Positions 23,840-34,716 of a stretch of DNA of 64,000 nt are shown piece after piece. The stretch is from Leptobrachium leishanense. Taxonomy: Eukaryota > Chordata > Amphibia > Anura > Megophryidae. Each line of letters begins with the position of its first letter. Positions within the stretch are counted from its first letter, which is position 1. Both the position numbers and the translations under genes were made by a program. The stretch spans positions 194,102,954 through 194,166,953 of the forward strand of contig CM019063.1 in assembly GCA_009667805.1 (NCBI GenBank), read 5' to 3'. Under the pieces are notes generated by a model that searched no databases, was not told where the DNA came from, and was given only the letters and a program-made list of their open reading frames with translations.

Positions 23840-24317
23840 CTGAAACGGCAACATATTAGGAACTCAAATTAAACAAATTACTTCTAACACTTGACCAATT
23901 TAATGTAAACCTTAGTGACTATCACGAGTTTACCTTATTCCATGGAACAATTAAAATCAGTTTAGGAGAAAAACAGGCAGGGCATTCAATGCAAATGTAT
24001 GTAACAAAGACTAAACATTATCCAGAAGAGCTGACCCATTAGGTTTTAAAGAGGAACAGATCTAATGTTGAATATATAATTTGTATATCTAAAATGTTAA
24101 TCCAGAGCAAACAAGTGCAGACTACTAGTTTTTTGATTTTGCCTTTAGATGCACAAACAATACATCGTTACTATTTAAAGTGAGACATAGTTGACACAGT
24201 TAAGTAATAAAAGTTAATGATTCAAGTGGCTTCCTAGTGGAAACAAGGCAGGTATTTTCAAAGGCTTATAAAAGGAAAAACTGCTTATCTAATAAAATAT
24301 ATAGTTACATAGTATAT
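23840..24317. other. Start of the 23.1-kb intron, nothing recognised
   Basis: AT-rich sequence without a clear repeat or gene. Confidence 0.5.
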
Positions 24318-25081
24318 AGGATGCACCGAAATGAAAATTTGGGACCGAAACCGGATACTGAAAATGCCGATGAACTTGGCCGAAAACCAAAACCGATACC
24401 GAAAATTACTTTCTATATATGACTATATATACACACACATACTGTGTATACATGTGTCTGGTGTGTGTTATACATATATCTAAAATGAAAATTTTGGAAC
24501 GAAACTGAAAAGGACTTTTCCCCTACAATTTATTTTAAGTTTTTTTGTATAACTCTATTAACACTAGACTTTATTAAATTAATATCATGAATTTAAATTA
24601 ATCGACATTAACATTTTTAAGATATTTTTGGTGGAGTTATTTTGCATCTAGTGCATTCATTCATGTGTAAAATTTTTAGAGACACACACACACACTTTAT
24701 AGTTGCAGAAGACATTTACACATCCCAACAATTTAGAGAACTCTGCAACTATAACAACGTTTAATATTTTTTATGTGGAGGCTTTTAATCAAATTATTTT
24801 GCCCTCCAACACAACTTAATTAAGTAGATACGTATACTTTATATCTATAATGGCTCAGATAAAGCCTAAACATCAGTCTGTTTCTCTTAATCTATTATTT
24901 TAAAAAAAAAGCAAAAAAACGTTCCATTAACCTTTTGGAGGATTGGATGTAAGCTCCCACATTAACCCCCCTCTTGTCCTCGGAGCAGACACCACTGGCA
25001 GGAGGCCAGTGATAAATCACTTGTTCCTTGCCACTGAGAGGCCAGAGGTTACTGCATGCACTGATACTGTGGATCAAGCAG

Positions 25082-25759
25082 TGTCATGAATTAAGCCTAT
25101 GCCCGCACCTAAACCGTGGCAAACCCTTATTCACCTGTCTAGGTTTGTATGCAGGTTCGATTCCCCTATCTGGCTGTTAAGCTTCTGTTGTGATACCTAC
25201 AGGTGTATACTACTTCACCTAAATGAAGCCTGCTTAAAAGAGGGATCCACCCTTCCATCAGGGCTTCAACATAACGTCCCTGGAAGTGCAGACAACCAGA
25301 CCTGTTCCTGAAGCTCCCTACCGTGTTACCTGAATCCCTCCAGTGATACTCCCAAGTGGAACCCTGCTACCAAGGAGGATCTCCCCACCAAGGTACCCCG
25401 CTCTCAAGAACCCTCGTTCTTCGAGTGTACCCCACTTCCAAGAATCCTCGTTTGTCAAGCATACCCTGCTACCAAGGAGAATCTCCCCACCAAGGTACCC
25501 CGCTCTCAAGAACCCTCGTTCTTCGAGTGTACCCCACTTCCAAGAATCCTCGTTTGTCAAGCATACCCTGCTTTCAAGAATCCCTATTGTCAAGCTGAAT
25601 CCTGCATACAGTCTGTTGCCTGCCTGCTAGTGCTGCTATTATTTACTATTTGTTTTGTTTATTATTTAATAAACCTTCAATACCCAGCAACCTGTGTGAC
25701 TCCTATGATCACTGCATCCTGGGCTCACTTCACCCACCGCCGCACTCCCGTACCTGACA
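25082..25759 (+). repeat. 5' LTR (678 bp)
   Basis: Starts TG, ends CA. It contains an internal tandem duplication of about 99 bp (from about 25,366 and again from about 25,464, each starting accctgctaccaaggag), a TTAAAAG box near 25,227 and an AATAAA near 25,667. Confidence 0.93.
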
Positions 25760-25761
25760 GA

Positions 25762-28494
25762 ATGTTGAAGCCTTCACACAGTGAGTCCGCGGTGATCCAA
25801 ATCGTTATGGAGTACCTCAGAAAAGCCATTCAAGACATCCTGCAACATTTGGACTCCGTTTTTGCAAGTATGCAGCAGGGTTTAAATGACACCTCTACTA
25901 AGGTGTGCACTCCAGCTCCAAAGAAAGTGGGTAGAGGACCCCTAACATCCGAAGAAATTGCTAGGAGAAGGTCCCAGAAGCTCTGCTTCTACTGCGGGGA
26001 ACCGTCCCATTCCATCTCGGAATGTTTAGTGCGGCCCCCCAAGCTGCCCCGCACTTTCCCTGGAGTTTCAAACGAAACCCTGCAATCCCCAGTGCTACCT
26101 GGTGCTACTCCCAAGTCTACACCTGTTAAATCAAAAAGGACTTTTTCTATCAAGGCCAGAGAACCCTTTTCTACTCCGCCTGTGTTCCCAATGCCTAGTG
26201 AAGCACTGCCCACCAAGTTCAAGAAGGCAGTGCCTGTCAAGTCTGCTTCCACCAGACCAAAAAGGGAAATTGTTCCTACCAAGTCCTTGTCCAGAAAACC
26301 CACACCTGCTAAAACAAGGACTGTGTATAAAAAGTCTATGGAGGCCTACTCGGATAAGCTCCAAAGGTGCCAGCCAAATAGGATGGTGTCACTGGACACC
26401 TATCCTGAGGTCACAGACCTTGAAGACCCCTATCCTGCCGAAACCATGGAGTTCGAGTCCACCCTACCTTCAGAATATGAACCTGAAATTCCCATGGAGT
26501 TAGCTGCTGCCTCCCCTTCTCAGACACCCACCACTCTCAACCAGCATTCCAGGTACCTTGGTGTCGCTGTCTACGCCCCAGCAACCGTCTTCAAGTCATC
26601 GGTGAAACCAGGACCCCGAAATCTGGAAGCCAACTCCTGTCTCCATGACCTAGAAGAATCACTGTTGCTGCAGAGTCCAGCTGCCTCCATACTAAGGAGG
26701 GCTCTTGGATTCAAAAAGGTTGAGACTCCCACTCCCCACAGCCGCAAATCCGGGCTGGTTTCTGGACAACCATGCCAAGCATATATCGGTACCACTGTCT
26801 CTACCCCTGAAGGCACCATTACTATGGAACCCTTGCCCCCTGGGTTCACGTATGGTTCCAATGGGACTGTGGTCAGATGCGCAGACCTGCAGGTGTTTCA
26901 GAACCCCAAAAGCGCTTGGAGATCACTCCACAATAATGTTGTCACTGCCCTGCAACCCGCAGGTTCTCCAGCCGTTGCTGCCCTGCACCCTGCAGGATCT
27001 CAGAATATCACTGCCCTGCAACCTGCAGGATTCCAAGAGCCGTGCCGTACCGAGGTCCAGGTCCAAGAGCCGTGCCGTACCGAGGTCCAGGTCCAGGTCC
27101 AAGAGCCGTGCCGTACCGAGGTCCAGGTCCAAGAGCCATGCTGTACCGAGGTCCGGGTCCAAGAGCCGTGCTGTACCGAGGTCCAAGAGCCATGCTGTAC
27201 CGAGGTCCAAGAGCCGTGCTGTACCGAGGTCCAAGAGCCGTGCTGTACCGAGGTCCAAGAGCCGTGCTGTACCGAGGTCCAAGAGCCGTGCTGTACCGAG
27301 GTCCAAGAGCCGTGCTGTACCGAGGTCCAGGTCCAAGAGCCGTGCTGTACCGAGGTCCAGGTCCAAGAGCCGTGCTGTACCGAGGTCCAGGTCCAAGAGC
27401 CGTGCTGTACCGAGGTCCAGGTCCAAGAGCCGTGCTGTACCGAGGTCCAGGTCCAAGAGCCGTGCTGTACCGAGGTCCAGGTCCAAGAGCCGTGCTGTAC
27501 CGAGGTCCAGGTCAAGAGCCGTGCTGTACCGAGGTCCAGGTCCAAGAGCCGTGCTGTACCGAGGTCCAGGTCCAAGAGCCGTGCTGTACCGAGGTCCAGG
27601 TCCAAGAGCCGTGCTGTACCGAGGTCCAGGTCCAAGAGCCGTGCTGTACCGAGGTCCAGGTCCAAGAGCCGTGCTGTACCGAGGTCCAGGTCCAAGAGCC
27701 GTGCTGTACCGAGGTCCAGGTCCAAGAGCCGTGCTGTACCGAGGTCCAGGTCCAAGAGCCGTGCTGTACCGAGGTCCAGGTCCAAGAGCCGTGCTGTACG
27801 AGGTCCAGGTCCAAGAGCCGTGCTGTACCAAGGTCCAGGTCCAAGAGCCGTGCTGTACCGAGGTCCAGGTCCAAGAGCCGTGCTGTACCGAGGTCCAGGT
27901 CCAAGAGCCGTGCTGTACCGAGGTCCAGGTCCAGAGCCGTGCTGTACCGAGGTCCAGGTCCAGGAGCCGTGCTGTACCGAGGTCCAAGTCCAGGAGCCGT
28001 GCTGTACCGAGGTCCAAGTCCAGGAGCCGTGCTGTACCGAGGTCCAAGCCCAGACTGCTGCCACTAAAACAACATTTGTGGACACTGATACCACTGCAGC
28101 TACCCTGCCAACTCCTGGTAAAGCCAGTCCGTCTAGTGAAGTCCTGGTACTTGTCTCTGCCATGGCAGCTCAGGTGAATACCCTTACCCATACCATACAG
28201 GACATGCAGCTGAACCACAAATACCTGCAGTCTCAGGTACAGGTTGCATTAGCCCGTGGACATTTCTCTACTCCCGATCTGGTTGCCACCAGCAACCCCA
28301 TACATCAGGACGACTCAGAACCCACTGTGCTCGATAGCACCTCAGATATGGATCCCACGATACCCTACAGTGTCCAAGGTATCGTGATACGCCGAACAGA
28401 CCTTGAAAACCCTGTGACCATCTTGACCACCCAAACCTCATCCTTGGAGGTGACGGGTCCTGGCCCCAACCGACGGCGGCGCAGGAAAAAATAG
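25762..28494 (+). CDS. Gag-like protein with CCHC knuckle and large repeat domain (910 aa)
   Basis: The start chosen is the first ATG after the 5' LTR (MLKPSHSESAV); the frame is also open upstream into the LTR. A short helical segment (VIQIVMEYLRKAIQDILQHL) is followed by a CCHC zinc knuckle, CFYCGEPSHSISEC (about residue 75), as in retroelement nucleocapsid. A Pro/Lys/Ser-rich region of ~330 residues comes next. Residues about 425-770 are encoded by a minisatellite and read first as EPCCTEVQVQ units, then KSRAVPRSRS, then RAVLYRGPGP, then EPCCTEVQVQ again, because of three one-base deletions. The C-terminus has a heptad-like segment (VSAMAAQVNTLTHTIQDM) and a basic end (NRRRRRKK). No capsid fold or enzyme domain was recognised. 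A packaging or RNA-binding role is inferred from the knuckle only. Confidence 0.8.
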   Translation: MLKPSHSESAVIQIVMEYLRKAIQDILQHLDSVFASMQQGLNDTSTKVCTPAPKKVGRGPLTSEEIARRRSQKLCFYCGEPSHSISECLVRPPKLPRTFPGVSNETLQSPVLPGATPKSTPVKSKRTFSIKAREPFSTPPVFPMPSEALPTKFKKAVPVKSASTRPKREIVPTKSLSRKPTPAKTRTVYKKSMEAYSDKLQRCQPNRMVSLDTYPEVTDLEDPYPAETMEFESTLPSEYEPEIPMELAAASPSQTPTTLNQHSRYLGVAVYAPATVFKSSVKPGPRNLEANSCLHDLEESLLLQSPAASILRRALGFKKVETPTPHSRKSGLVSGQPCQAYIGTTVSTPEGTITMEPLPPGFTYGSNGTVVRCADLQVFQNPKSAWRSLHNNVVTALQPAGSPAVAALHPAGSQNITALQPAGFQEPCRTEVQVQEPCRTEVQVQVQEPCRTEVQVQEPCCTEVRVQEPCCTEVQEPCCTEVQEPCCTEVQEPCCTEVQEPCCTEVQEPCCTEVQEPCCTEVQVQEPCCTEVQVQEPCCTEVQVQEPCCTEVQVQEPCCTEVQVQEPCCTEVQVQEPCCTEVQVKSRAVPRSRSKSRAVPRSRSKSRAVPRSRSKSRAVPRSRSKSRAVPRSRSKSRAVPRSRSKSRAVPRSRSKSRAVPRSRSKSRAVPRSRSKSRAVRGPGPRAVLYQGPGPRAVLYRGPGPRAVLYRGPGPRAVLYRGPGPEPCCTEVQVQEPCCTEVQVQEPCCTEVQVQEPCCTEVQAQTAATKTTFVDTDTTAATLPTPGKASPSSEVLVLVSAMAAQVNTLTHTIQDMQLNHKYLQSQVQVALARGHFSTPDLVATSNPIHQDDSEPTVLDSTSDMDPTIPYSVQGIVIRRTDLENPVTILTTQTSSLEVTGPGPNRRRRRKK
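27036..28050 (+). repeat. Coding minisatellite, 24/30-bp unit, about 35 copies
   Basis: Tandem units of gaggtccaagagccgtgctgtacc (24 bp) and the same with an extra gtccag (30 bp). Early copies have cgtacc instead of tgtacc. Both lengths are multiples of three. The unit contains no stop codon in any of the six frames. One-base deletions occur near 27,513, 27,800 and 27,932. Confidence 0.97.
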
Positions 28495-28558
28495 GTGACC
28501 CCCTTGCTATATATATCTGATTGTTCGCGCCCGGAAGGCGCTCCTTGGGTTGGGGTAC

Positions 28559-29236
28559 TGTCATGAATTAAGCCTATGCCCGCACCTAAACCGTGGCAAA
28601 CCCTTATTCACCTGTCTAGGTTTGTATGCAGGTTCGATTCCCCTATCTGGCTGTTAAGCTTCTGTTGTGATACCTACAGGTGTATACTACTTCACCTAAA
28701 TGAAGCCTGCTTAAAAGAGGGATCCACCCTTCCATCAGGGCTTCAACATAACGTCCCTGGAAGTGCAGACAACCAGACCTGTTCCTGAAGCTCCCTACCG
28801 TGTTACCTGAATCCCTCCAGTGATACTCCCAAGTGGAACCCTGCTACCAAGGAGGATCTCCCCACCAAGGTACCCCGCTCTCAAGAACCCTCGTTCTTCG
28901 AGTGTACCCCACTTCCAAGAATCCTCGTTTGTCAAGCATACCCTGCTACCAAGGAGAATCTCCCCACCAAGGTACCCCGCTCTCAAGAACCCTCGTTCTT
29001 CGAGTGTACCCCACTTCCAAGAATCCTCGTTTGTCAAGCATACCCTGCTTTCAAGAATCCCTATTGTCAAGCTGAATCCTGCATACAGTCTGTTGCCTGC
29101 CTGCTAGTGCTGCTATTATTTACTATTTGTTTTGTTTATTATTTAATAAACCTTCAATACCCAGCAACCTGTGTGACTCCTATGATCACTGCATCCTGGG
29201 CTCACTTCACCCACCGCCGCACTCCCGTACCTGACA
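28559..29236 (+). repeat. 3' LTR (678 bp)
   Basis: I found no difference from the 5' LTR, including both internal ~99-bp duplicates. It is followed by the target duplication AGCAG. Confidence 0.93.
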
Positions 29237-29605
29237 AGCAGTTAACCCTTTGTGTGCAGAAATAAATATGTGTTGCAGCTCCTGCCTCTCTCCAATTGCA
29301 ATTATCTCCAGCTAAGCAGCATTGAAAGAGTGTTCGCTCAATGTCAGCTGGGATCATCAATTTTCGGCTAGTGTTTTGCTTTCGGCTGAAACCGATAACC
29401 CCATTATCGGCAGAATCTATTGGTGGCTGAAATTCCGGTGCATCGCTGGTTACGTAGGCTGAAAAAAGACATGCGTCCATCGGGTTCAGCCCCTCACACA
29501 TCACCTACTGCTGTTGAATTGATCCAAAAGAAGGCAAAAAACTCAGTCTGAAGCGAAGGGCAATAGTTGTTGCTTGCATTAAATACATAATAATTCTCAA
29601 CATGC

Positions 29606-30357
29606 TCTGACGATCCCCGGGACAGACCTGGTAGGATCCCTGGCAACAGACCTCTAGCCCTCCGATCCTTAGAAATGGTCGGGACCGCTAACCCTAACCT
29701 CTAGCAGCCAGGGAAAAAGGCAACACTGAAAAAGAGCAGTATACGACAGATCTATAGCACACACCTTGAATGACAGGCAGCGGGTAACCAGACAGGAACA
29801 CAGAGCAAGAGTGGTTGTATAAACAGAACCTGGCAAGCAGCGTAAGGATACTTTGTACTGCGCAACAGTATATGATAGAGATATGCAGCACACACCTTGA
29901 ATGACAGTCTACGGATAGCCAGGCAGGAACACAGAGCAAGAGTGGTTGTAAAAACAGAACCTGGCAAGCAGCGTAAGGACCCTTTGTACTGCTCAACAGT
30001 ATATGTATGGCAGGAACGGATAGATCACACACACGCAGCACCAGGGGCAACAGTACAGGCAGGGAGTAAGAGAGAGAATGGTCATTAAACAGGCAGAAAT
30101 CGGCAACAAATCGGGTTCTCAGAACAGCAGGGTCAGCAACAGGTCAACAAACTATTTTCCAAAGCAGCGATGCAGGAAAGAAAGTCCACAACAAGGCAAA
30201 GGCTCACTGTGCGCGCTCCTCCTTTGAAGCTCGGCGACGCCGCGTCATCAGGGTGCGCCCCATCCCCTGATTGCTTGTACACACGCCGGAACTCCTGGCA
30301 CCCGGCCAGGCTCCTCCAGGGTCCCCCTGCCCACCTCCTGGGACCGTGGATGTCACA
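29606..30357 (-). repeat. Ty3 element 3' LTR (752 bp, with extra internal duplication)
   Basis: About 120 bp longer than the 5' LTR because a block containing cacaccttgaatgacag ... aacctggcaagcagcgtaagga is tandemly duplicated (near 29,760-29,885 and 29,886-30,010). Confidence 0.88.
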
Positions 30358-31469
30358 TAACCCCCCTCCCACGGGCGGCCACCGGACGCCCCCCAGGCGC
30401 AGAGGGATGGGCAGAATGAAACTGACGCACCAAACGAGCCACATGGACCTCACTGGCCGGTAACCAAGCCCTATCCTCAGGACCATAACCTTCCCAGTCA
30501 ATCAGGTATTGAAGAGTGCCCCTGACCATGCGTGACTTCAGGATGGCACAAACCTCATATTCCTCCTCACCTTGTGACTGAACAGGCGGAGGAGGCACAG
30601 TAACTCGGGTATACCATTTGCATGTGAGATTCTTTAGAAGGCTGAAATGGAACACATTGTGAATGTGCAGATGCGGGGGCAACACCAGAGCATATGACAC
30701 AGGGTTTATTCTACGCAAAACATTGTAAGACTAATAAACCTGGGAGCCATTTTAGATTGGCTTTCCACTCGTAATATAAAACTTCTGGCCCAGACTCTTT
30801 CCACTGCTACATACACAGGAGCAGGCCTTCTACGCCTGTCTGCTTTCTTATACTGGTCTCCGTGGCTTCTCTAACCTTTTCCCAGGTTGCTTTCAATGAA
30901 ACCAGATGCTCATCCAGAGCTGGTAGAGAAGTATCCTGAAAGCTGGATGGAAGTAAAGGTGGGTCAAAACCATACACGGTATGGAATGGAGAATGACCCG
31001 TAGTCTCACGGACTGCGTTATTCAGGGCATACTCTGCCCAGGGCAGGAGATCAGACCATTCATTCTGTTTTTTGGATACAAAGCAGCGCAGATATTGTTC
31101 GACCATTTGATTAGCTCTTTCAGCTGCCCCATTAGTCTGAGGGTGATAGGCAGACGAAAACCTTAAGTGGATACCTAGGTTTTCAGAGAGAACCTTTCCA
31201 AAACTGGGACATGAATTGAGTACCTCTGACACAATGCCTAGAGGAACCCCATGAAGCCTGACAACATTTTGGATGAAGACTGGCACCAACTGCATGGCAG
31301 ATGGCAACTTAGCTAGCGGTACAAAATTAACCATTTTGGAAAAGCGATCAACAATGGTGAGTATGACAGTTTTATTGTGGGACAGAGGAAGATCAGTAAT
31401 GAAATCCATGGATAGCTGTGCCCAAGGTCTCTCGGGGACAGGCAGAGGCTGGAGTAACCCAAGGGGCAA
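30358..31469 (-). pseudogene. Ty3 integrase core and C-terminal chromodomain (disrupted)
   Basis: The integrase segment (31,469-30,807) has DFITDLPLSHNKTVILTIVD, FSSAYHPQTNGAAERANQ and WAEYALNNAVRETTGHSPF, with the D..D..E catalytic arrangement. A separate open segment (30,718-30,353) carries YEVCAILKSRMVRGTLQYL, DWEGYGPEDRAWLPASEV, a chromodomain as in vertebrate chromoviruses, which steers integration to marked chromatin. The zinc-binding N-terminus lies in another frame near 31,500, and there is a break near 30,720-30,810. Confidence 0.9.
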
Positions 31470-31482
31470 GGTTTTGGGGGTT

Positions 31483-33331
31483 TTAATCCTTCAACAGACC
31501 TCGCATGTGGCAACAATCCTTAACATCTTTACGCATCCTTGGCCACCAGAATTGTTTCTCCAATGTGGCCATGGTTTTAGTCATTCCCATATGCCCAAAT
31601 GGTTTGCTGTCATGATGAACCGACATGATTTGCACACTGTCCTCCTCAGGAACGAAGAGCCTACAAGGTGGCTTCTCGAGAGGAGCGGTTCGCTGAACTC
31701 TCTGTAATTTCTCTAGCAACGGAGAAGACACAGACACTAGAGTGGTAACAAGAATCCTCTCTTGAGGAACAATTGGATTCTGGTCGAATGTATGTTGTTC
31801 GTAAGTCTCGAACTGCCTGGACAGAGCATCAGCTTTAGTGTTTTTGGACCCCGGACGATAGGTGAGTACATAATTGAAACTCAACAGAAAAAAAAGAGAC
31901 CATCTGGGCTGCCTAGCATTCAGACGATTGGCATCACCAATGTAAAGGAGATTTTTGTGATCGGTAATGATTATAACAGGATCTTTAGACCCCTCTAGCA
32001 GATAATGCCATTCTGCCAGGGCTGACACAACCGCAAGCAGTTCTCTGTTACCAATACCATAATTCTGTTCTGCAGGGGACAACTTCCTGGAAAACAATCC
32101 ACAGGGATGCATGGGTTTCTCAGAACATTCTGTTTGAGACAAGACTGCGCCAATGCCGATCTCGGAGGCATCTACCTCCAGCTGAAACGGCGCACCAGGC
32201 ACTGGATGTTGCAGGACGGGCGCCAAAATGAACGCCTTTTTGAGTTCCACAAAAGCCTGTATGGCTTGAGGGCTCCATTTCTGATTGTGGGCCCCCTTCT
32301 TTGTCATTGCAGTAATAGGAGCAACCTTCGAGTATTTTTTTTTATAAACCTCCTATAATAGTTTGTGAACCCCAGAAATCTCTGGATGGCTTTAAGCCCC
32401 TGAGGCAGTGGCCATTCCCTGATGGCAGAGAGTTTCTGAGGGTCCATCTGAAACCCACTGGGACTTATTATGTAACCAAGAAAATGAACGGATGTGATAT
32501 CAAAAGAGACATTTTTCAAGCTTGCAGTATAACCCATTTTTTAGCAATCTCTTCAGAACAGTGCGTACATGCATATGATGGGTCTCTACATCAGGAGAAG
32601 ACATGAGAATGTCATCCAGATAGACAATCAGAAAAACCTGTAGGAAATCCCTTAGGACATCAATAATAAAGTCCGGGAAAACTGCAAGCGCATTGCATAG
32701 ACCAAACGGCATCACAAGATATTCATAGTGCCCACTTCTGGTATTAAATGCAGTTTTCCATTCATGACCCTCCTTGACCCTCACCAAGTTATATGCCCCA
32801 CGAAGATCCAACTTGGTGTAAATCTTGGCGTCTCTCAGACGGTCAAACAACTCAGATATGAGAGGGATAGGATAGGAATTACGTATGGTTATACAGTTTA
32901 AACCTCGGTAGTCTATACATGGTCTCAAATCACACTCTTTCTTAGACACAAAGAAAAAACCAGCCCCAGCTTGGAGAGGAGGAACGATGTATAAACCCAC
33001 AAGCAAGGTTGTCACGAATGTACTCTTCCATAATCTCATTCTCTTTCTGAGAAAGAGGATACACATGGTGTTTTGGGGGCATGGTTCCAGGCAACAATTC
33101 AATAGCGCAATCATACGGGCGATGTGGAGGTAAGACCTCTGATTTCTTTTTATCAAAGACCTCCTTAATGTCTGTGTACCATTCTGGTACCTCAGTGGAC
33201 AGTGGAGGCGCTGTGGTCACGTTCAAACTACCCAGCATGGTACTCAAACCTAGACAGCGTGACCAACATTTCGAGCTCCATGAACCCAACTCTCCCTTGG
33301 GCCAACCAATGACAGGATTATGCTTGGCCAA
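31483..33331 (-). pseudogene. Ty3 reverse transcriptase and RNase H (disrupted)
   Basis: Reverse transcriptase pieces: [53 protein letters not shown] and the catalytic YLDD (about 32,610), then the thumb region YIISPSGFQMDP. RNase H begins FQLEVDASEIGIGAVLSQ and continues to DHKNLLYIGDANRLNARQPR. At least two frame changes occur (near 32,950-33,150 and 32,300), so no continuous polyprotein is possible. Confidence 0.92.
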
Positions 33332-33752
33332 CCAAGGATAGCCTAGAACAACGGGTACAGTGGGTGATTAGATTATTTAAAATGCAATTTTTTTCTCCAT
33401 GTTGGAGACTTGTATGAAAAGAAAGCGGAATAGTATCATGGGTAACATGTGGTCTTAGCAAGTTTCTACCATCGATAGACTCAATGACCAAAGGAATCTC
33501 TCTTTTTACCAATGGTACCTGGTGCATAGCAGCGAAACCTGAATCGAGAAAATTCCCTGAAAAACCCGAGTCAATGAGTGCCTTTGTGTCTATCTTGACA
33601 TCCTCCAAAGCAACAGACACAGGAACCACCACACGAGACCTTTTCTTTCTATTCTTTTTTGGTAAGAGAGTGACAGTTGTCATGCCTAGAACCCATCTCT
33701 CATAGGATTCTAGACATGCTCGTTTCCCTGCACAGAAGACCGCTTGGGACAC
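33318..33752 (-). pseudogene. Ty3 aspartic protease segment
   Basis: ALIDSGFSGNFLDSGFA carries the DSG active-site triplet of retropepsins in the usual position between gag and RT. The frame ends shortly before RT. Confidence 0.8.
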
Positions 33753-34696
33753 TGTAACCGGAAATGGCCTTTATCTGCACAGTATAGGCATAACCCTTCT
33801 CTCATACGATATTGTCTCTCCTCGCCAGTTATACCTGAACGACCCAGCTGTATGGGTTCAGGAACAGATTGTTCCACCCTAGGGGGTGAGGAGGTTTGAC
33901 GTGTACGAGGAGTGGAAGACAGAACCTGTGGAGACCTGCGAGGCTTATCACGGCCAGACCTCCTCTCACGGATCTGGTCATCCAGAGCAATGCAATAATC
34001 AATGAGATCATCAAGTTCTTCAGGTAGCGACAATGGAGCGAGCTCATATATTAAAGTGTCCGTAAGCCCCTCAAGAAACGCAGCGGCAAATGCGTCATTC
34101 GGCCATTGCAACTCAGCTGCCACAGTTTTGAACTCCATAGCATAGTCAGATACACGGCGGTTGCCTTGTTTAATGCGAAACAAGGTTCTAGCGGCACCAG
34201 TAGCACGTCTGGCTGGATCGAACGTAGTTTTGAGATCCCTCATAAATTCATTATAATTGTATACCACAGGCCTCATTAACTCCTATAGGGGAGTTGCCCA
34301 CAGAAGAGCTTTGTCGGTTAGGTGGTTGATCACGTACCCCACCTTAGCTTTTTCAGACAAACACATGCCAGGATTCAACTCAAACATTATGTCTATTTGC
34401 ATATCAAAACCCCTGCATGTCCCAGAAGTACCATCATAGCTACCGGGGGTTTTTAGACTCATGTGAGAACAGGCACCACCCTGAGGGGGTGCAGCAAAAT
34501 GGTAGGTGACTGAGGAGGCGATGGTTTGGAGGGGGGATTTAACAACAGCCCCAAAGCCTGAGCAAATTGGTCCATCCTGTGGCCCTGCTCCTCCAGTCTA
34601 CGGTCTTGCTCCTCATGTCTACGGTACTGCTCTTCCTGTTTATTGATTAAGTCTCCCAATTTGGAGATCAACACAGACAGGTCTGTTGGATCCATA
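33710..34696 (-). pseudogene. Ty3 gag (broken)
   Basis: It starts MDPTDLSVLISKLGDLI just inside the 5' LTR, with a glutamate/arginine-rich coiled segment. A stop at 34,459 splits it. The second open part (34,276-33,710) holds the retrotransposon gag domain (RRATGAARTLFRIKQGNR, FAAAFLEGLTDTL) and a CCHC knuckle CLYCADKGHFRLQC. Confidence 0.88.
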
Positions 34697-34716
34697 TTAA
34701 TGGCCTTGTTGTAATC

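Larger units (their letters stand above)
25082..29236 (+). mobile_element. Gag-only LTR retrotransposon (4.16 kb) with identical LTRs
   Basis: Two 678-bp direct repeats (25,082-25,759 and 28,559-29,236), each beginning TGTCATGAATTAAGCC and ending CCGTACCTGACA, enclose one long ORF. They are flanked by the 5-bp duplication AGCAG (25,077-25,081 and 29,237-29,241). The two LTRs look identical base for base, so insertion is recent. There is no protease, RT, RNase H or integrase, so the element must borrow them. A G-rich tract (ttgggttggggtac) just before the 3' LTR could be the polypurine tract. I found no clear primer-binding site. Confidence 0.93.
24318..29449. mobile_element. hAT-like non-autonomous transposon hosting the LTR element
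   Basis: Inverted termini GGATGCACCGAAATGAAAAT and, on the right, attccggtgcatcgctg. Near-matching ttacatag/ttacgtag strings flank the ends, compatible with a slightly diverged 8-bp TSD. The interior has gaccgaaaccgg-type motifs at the left and ggctgaaaccgataacc at the right. No transposase was seen. The LTR element at 25,082-29,236 is inserted inside it. Confidence 0.55.

Noticed and set aside
25099..25630. Pairs of short ORFs repeated exactly at 28,576-29,107
   Set aside because: They are frames within the two identical LTRs, not genes.
27036..28050. CRISPR-like array
   Set aside because: Units are contiguous with no unique spacers, in a vertebrate genome. It is a minisatellite.
26923..28218. 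Long ORFs on the minus strand (431 aa, 387 aa) and other plus frames across 26,705-28,177
   Set aside because: They are shadow frames of the coding minisatellite, which is stop-free in every frame. They have no domains outside the repeat.
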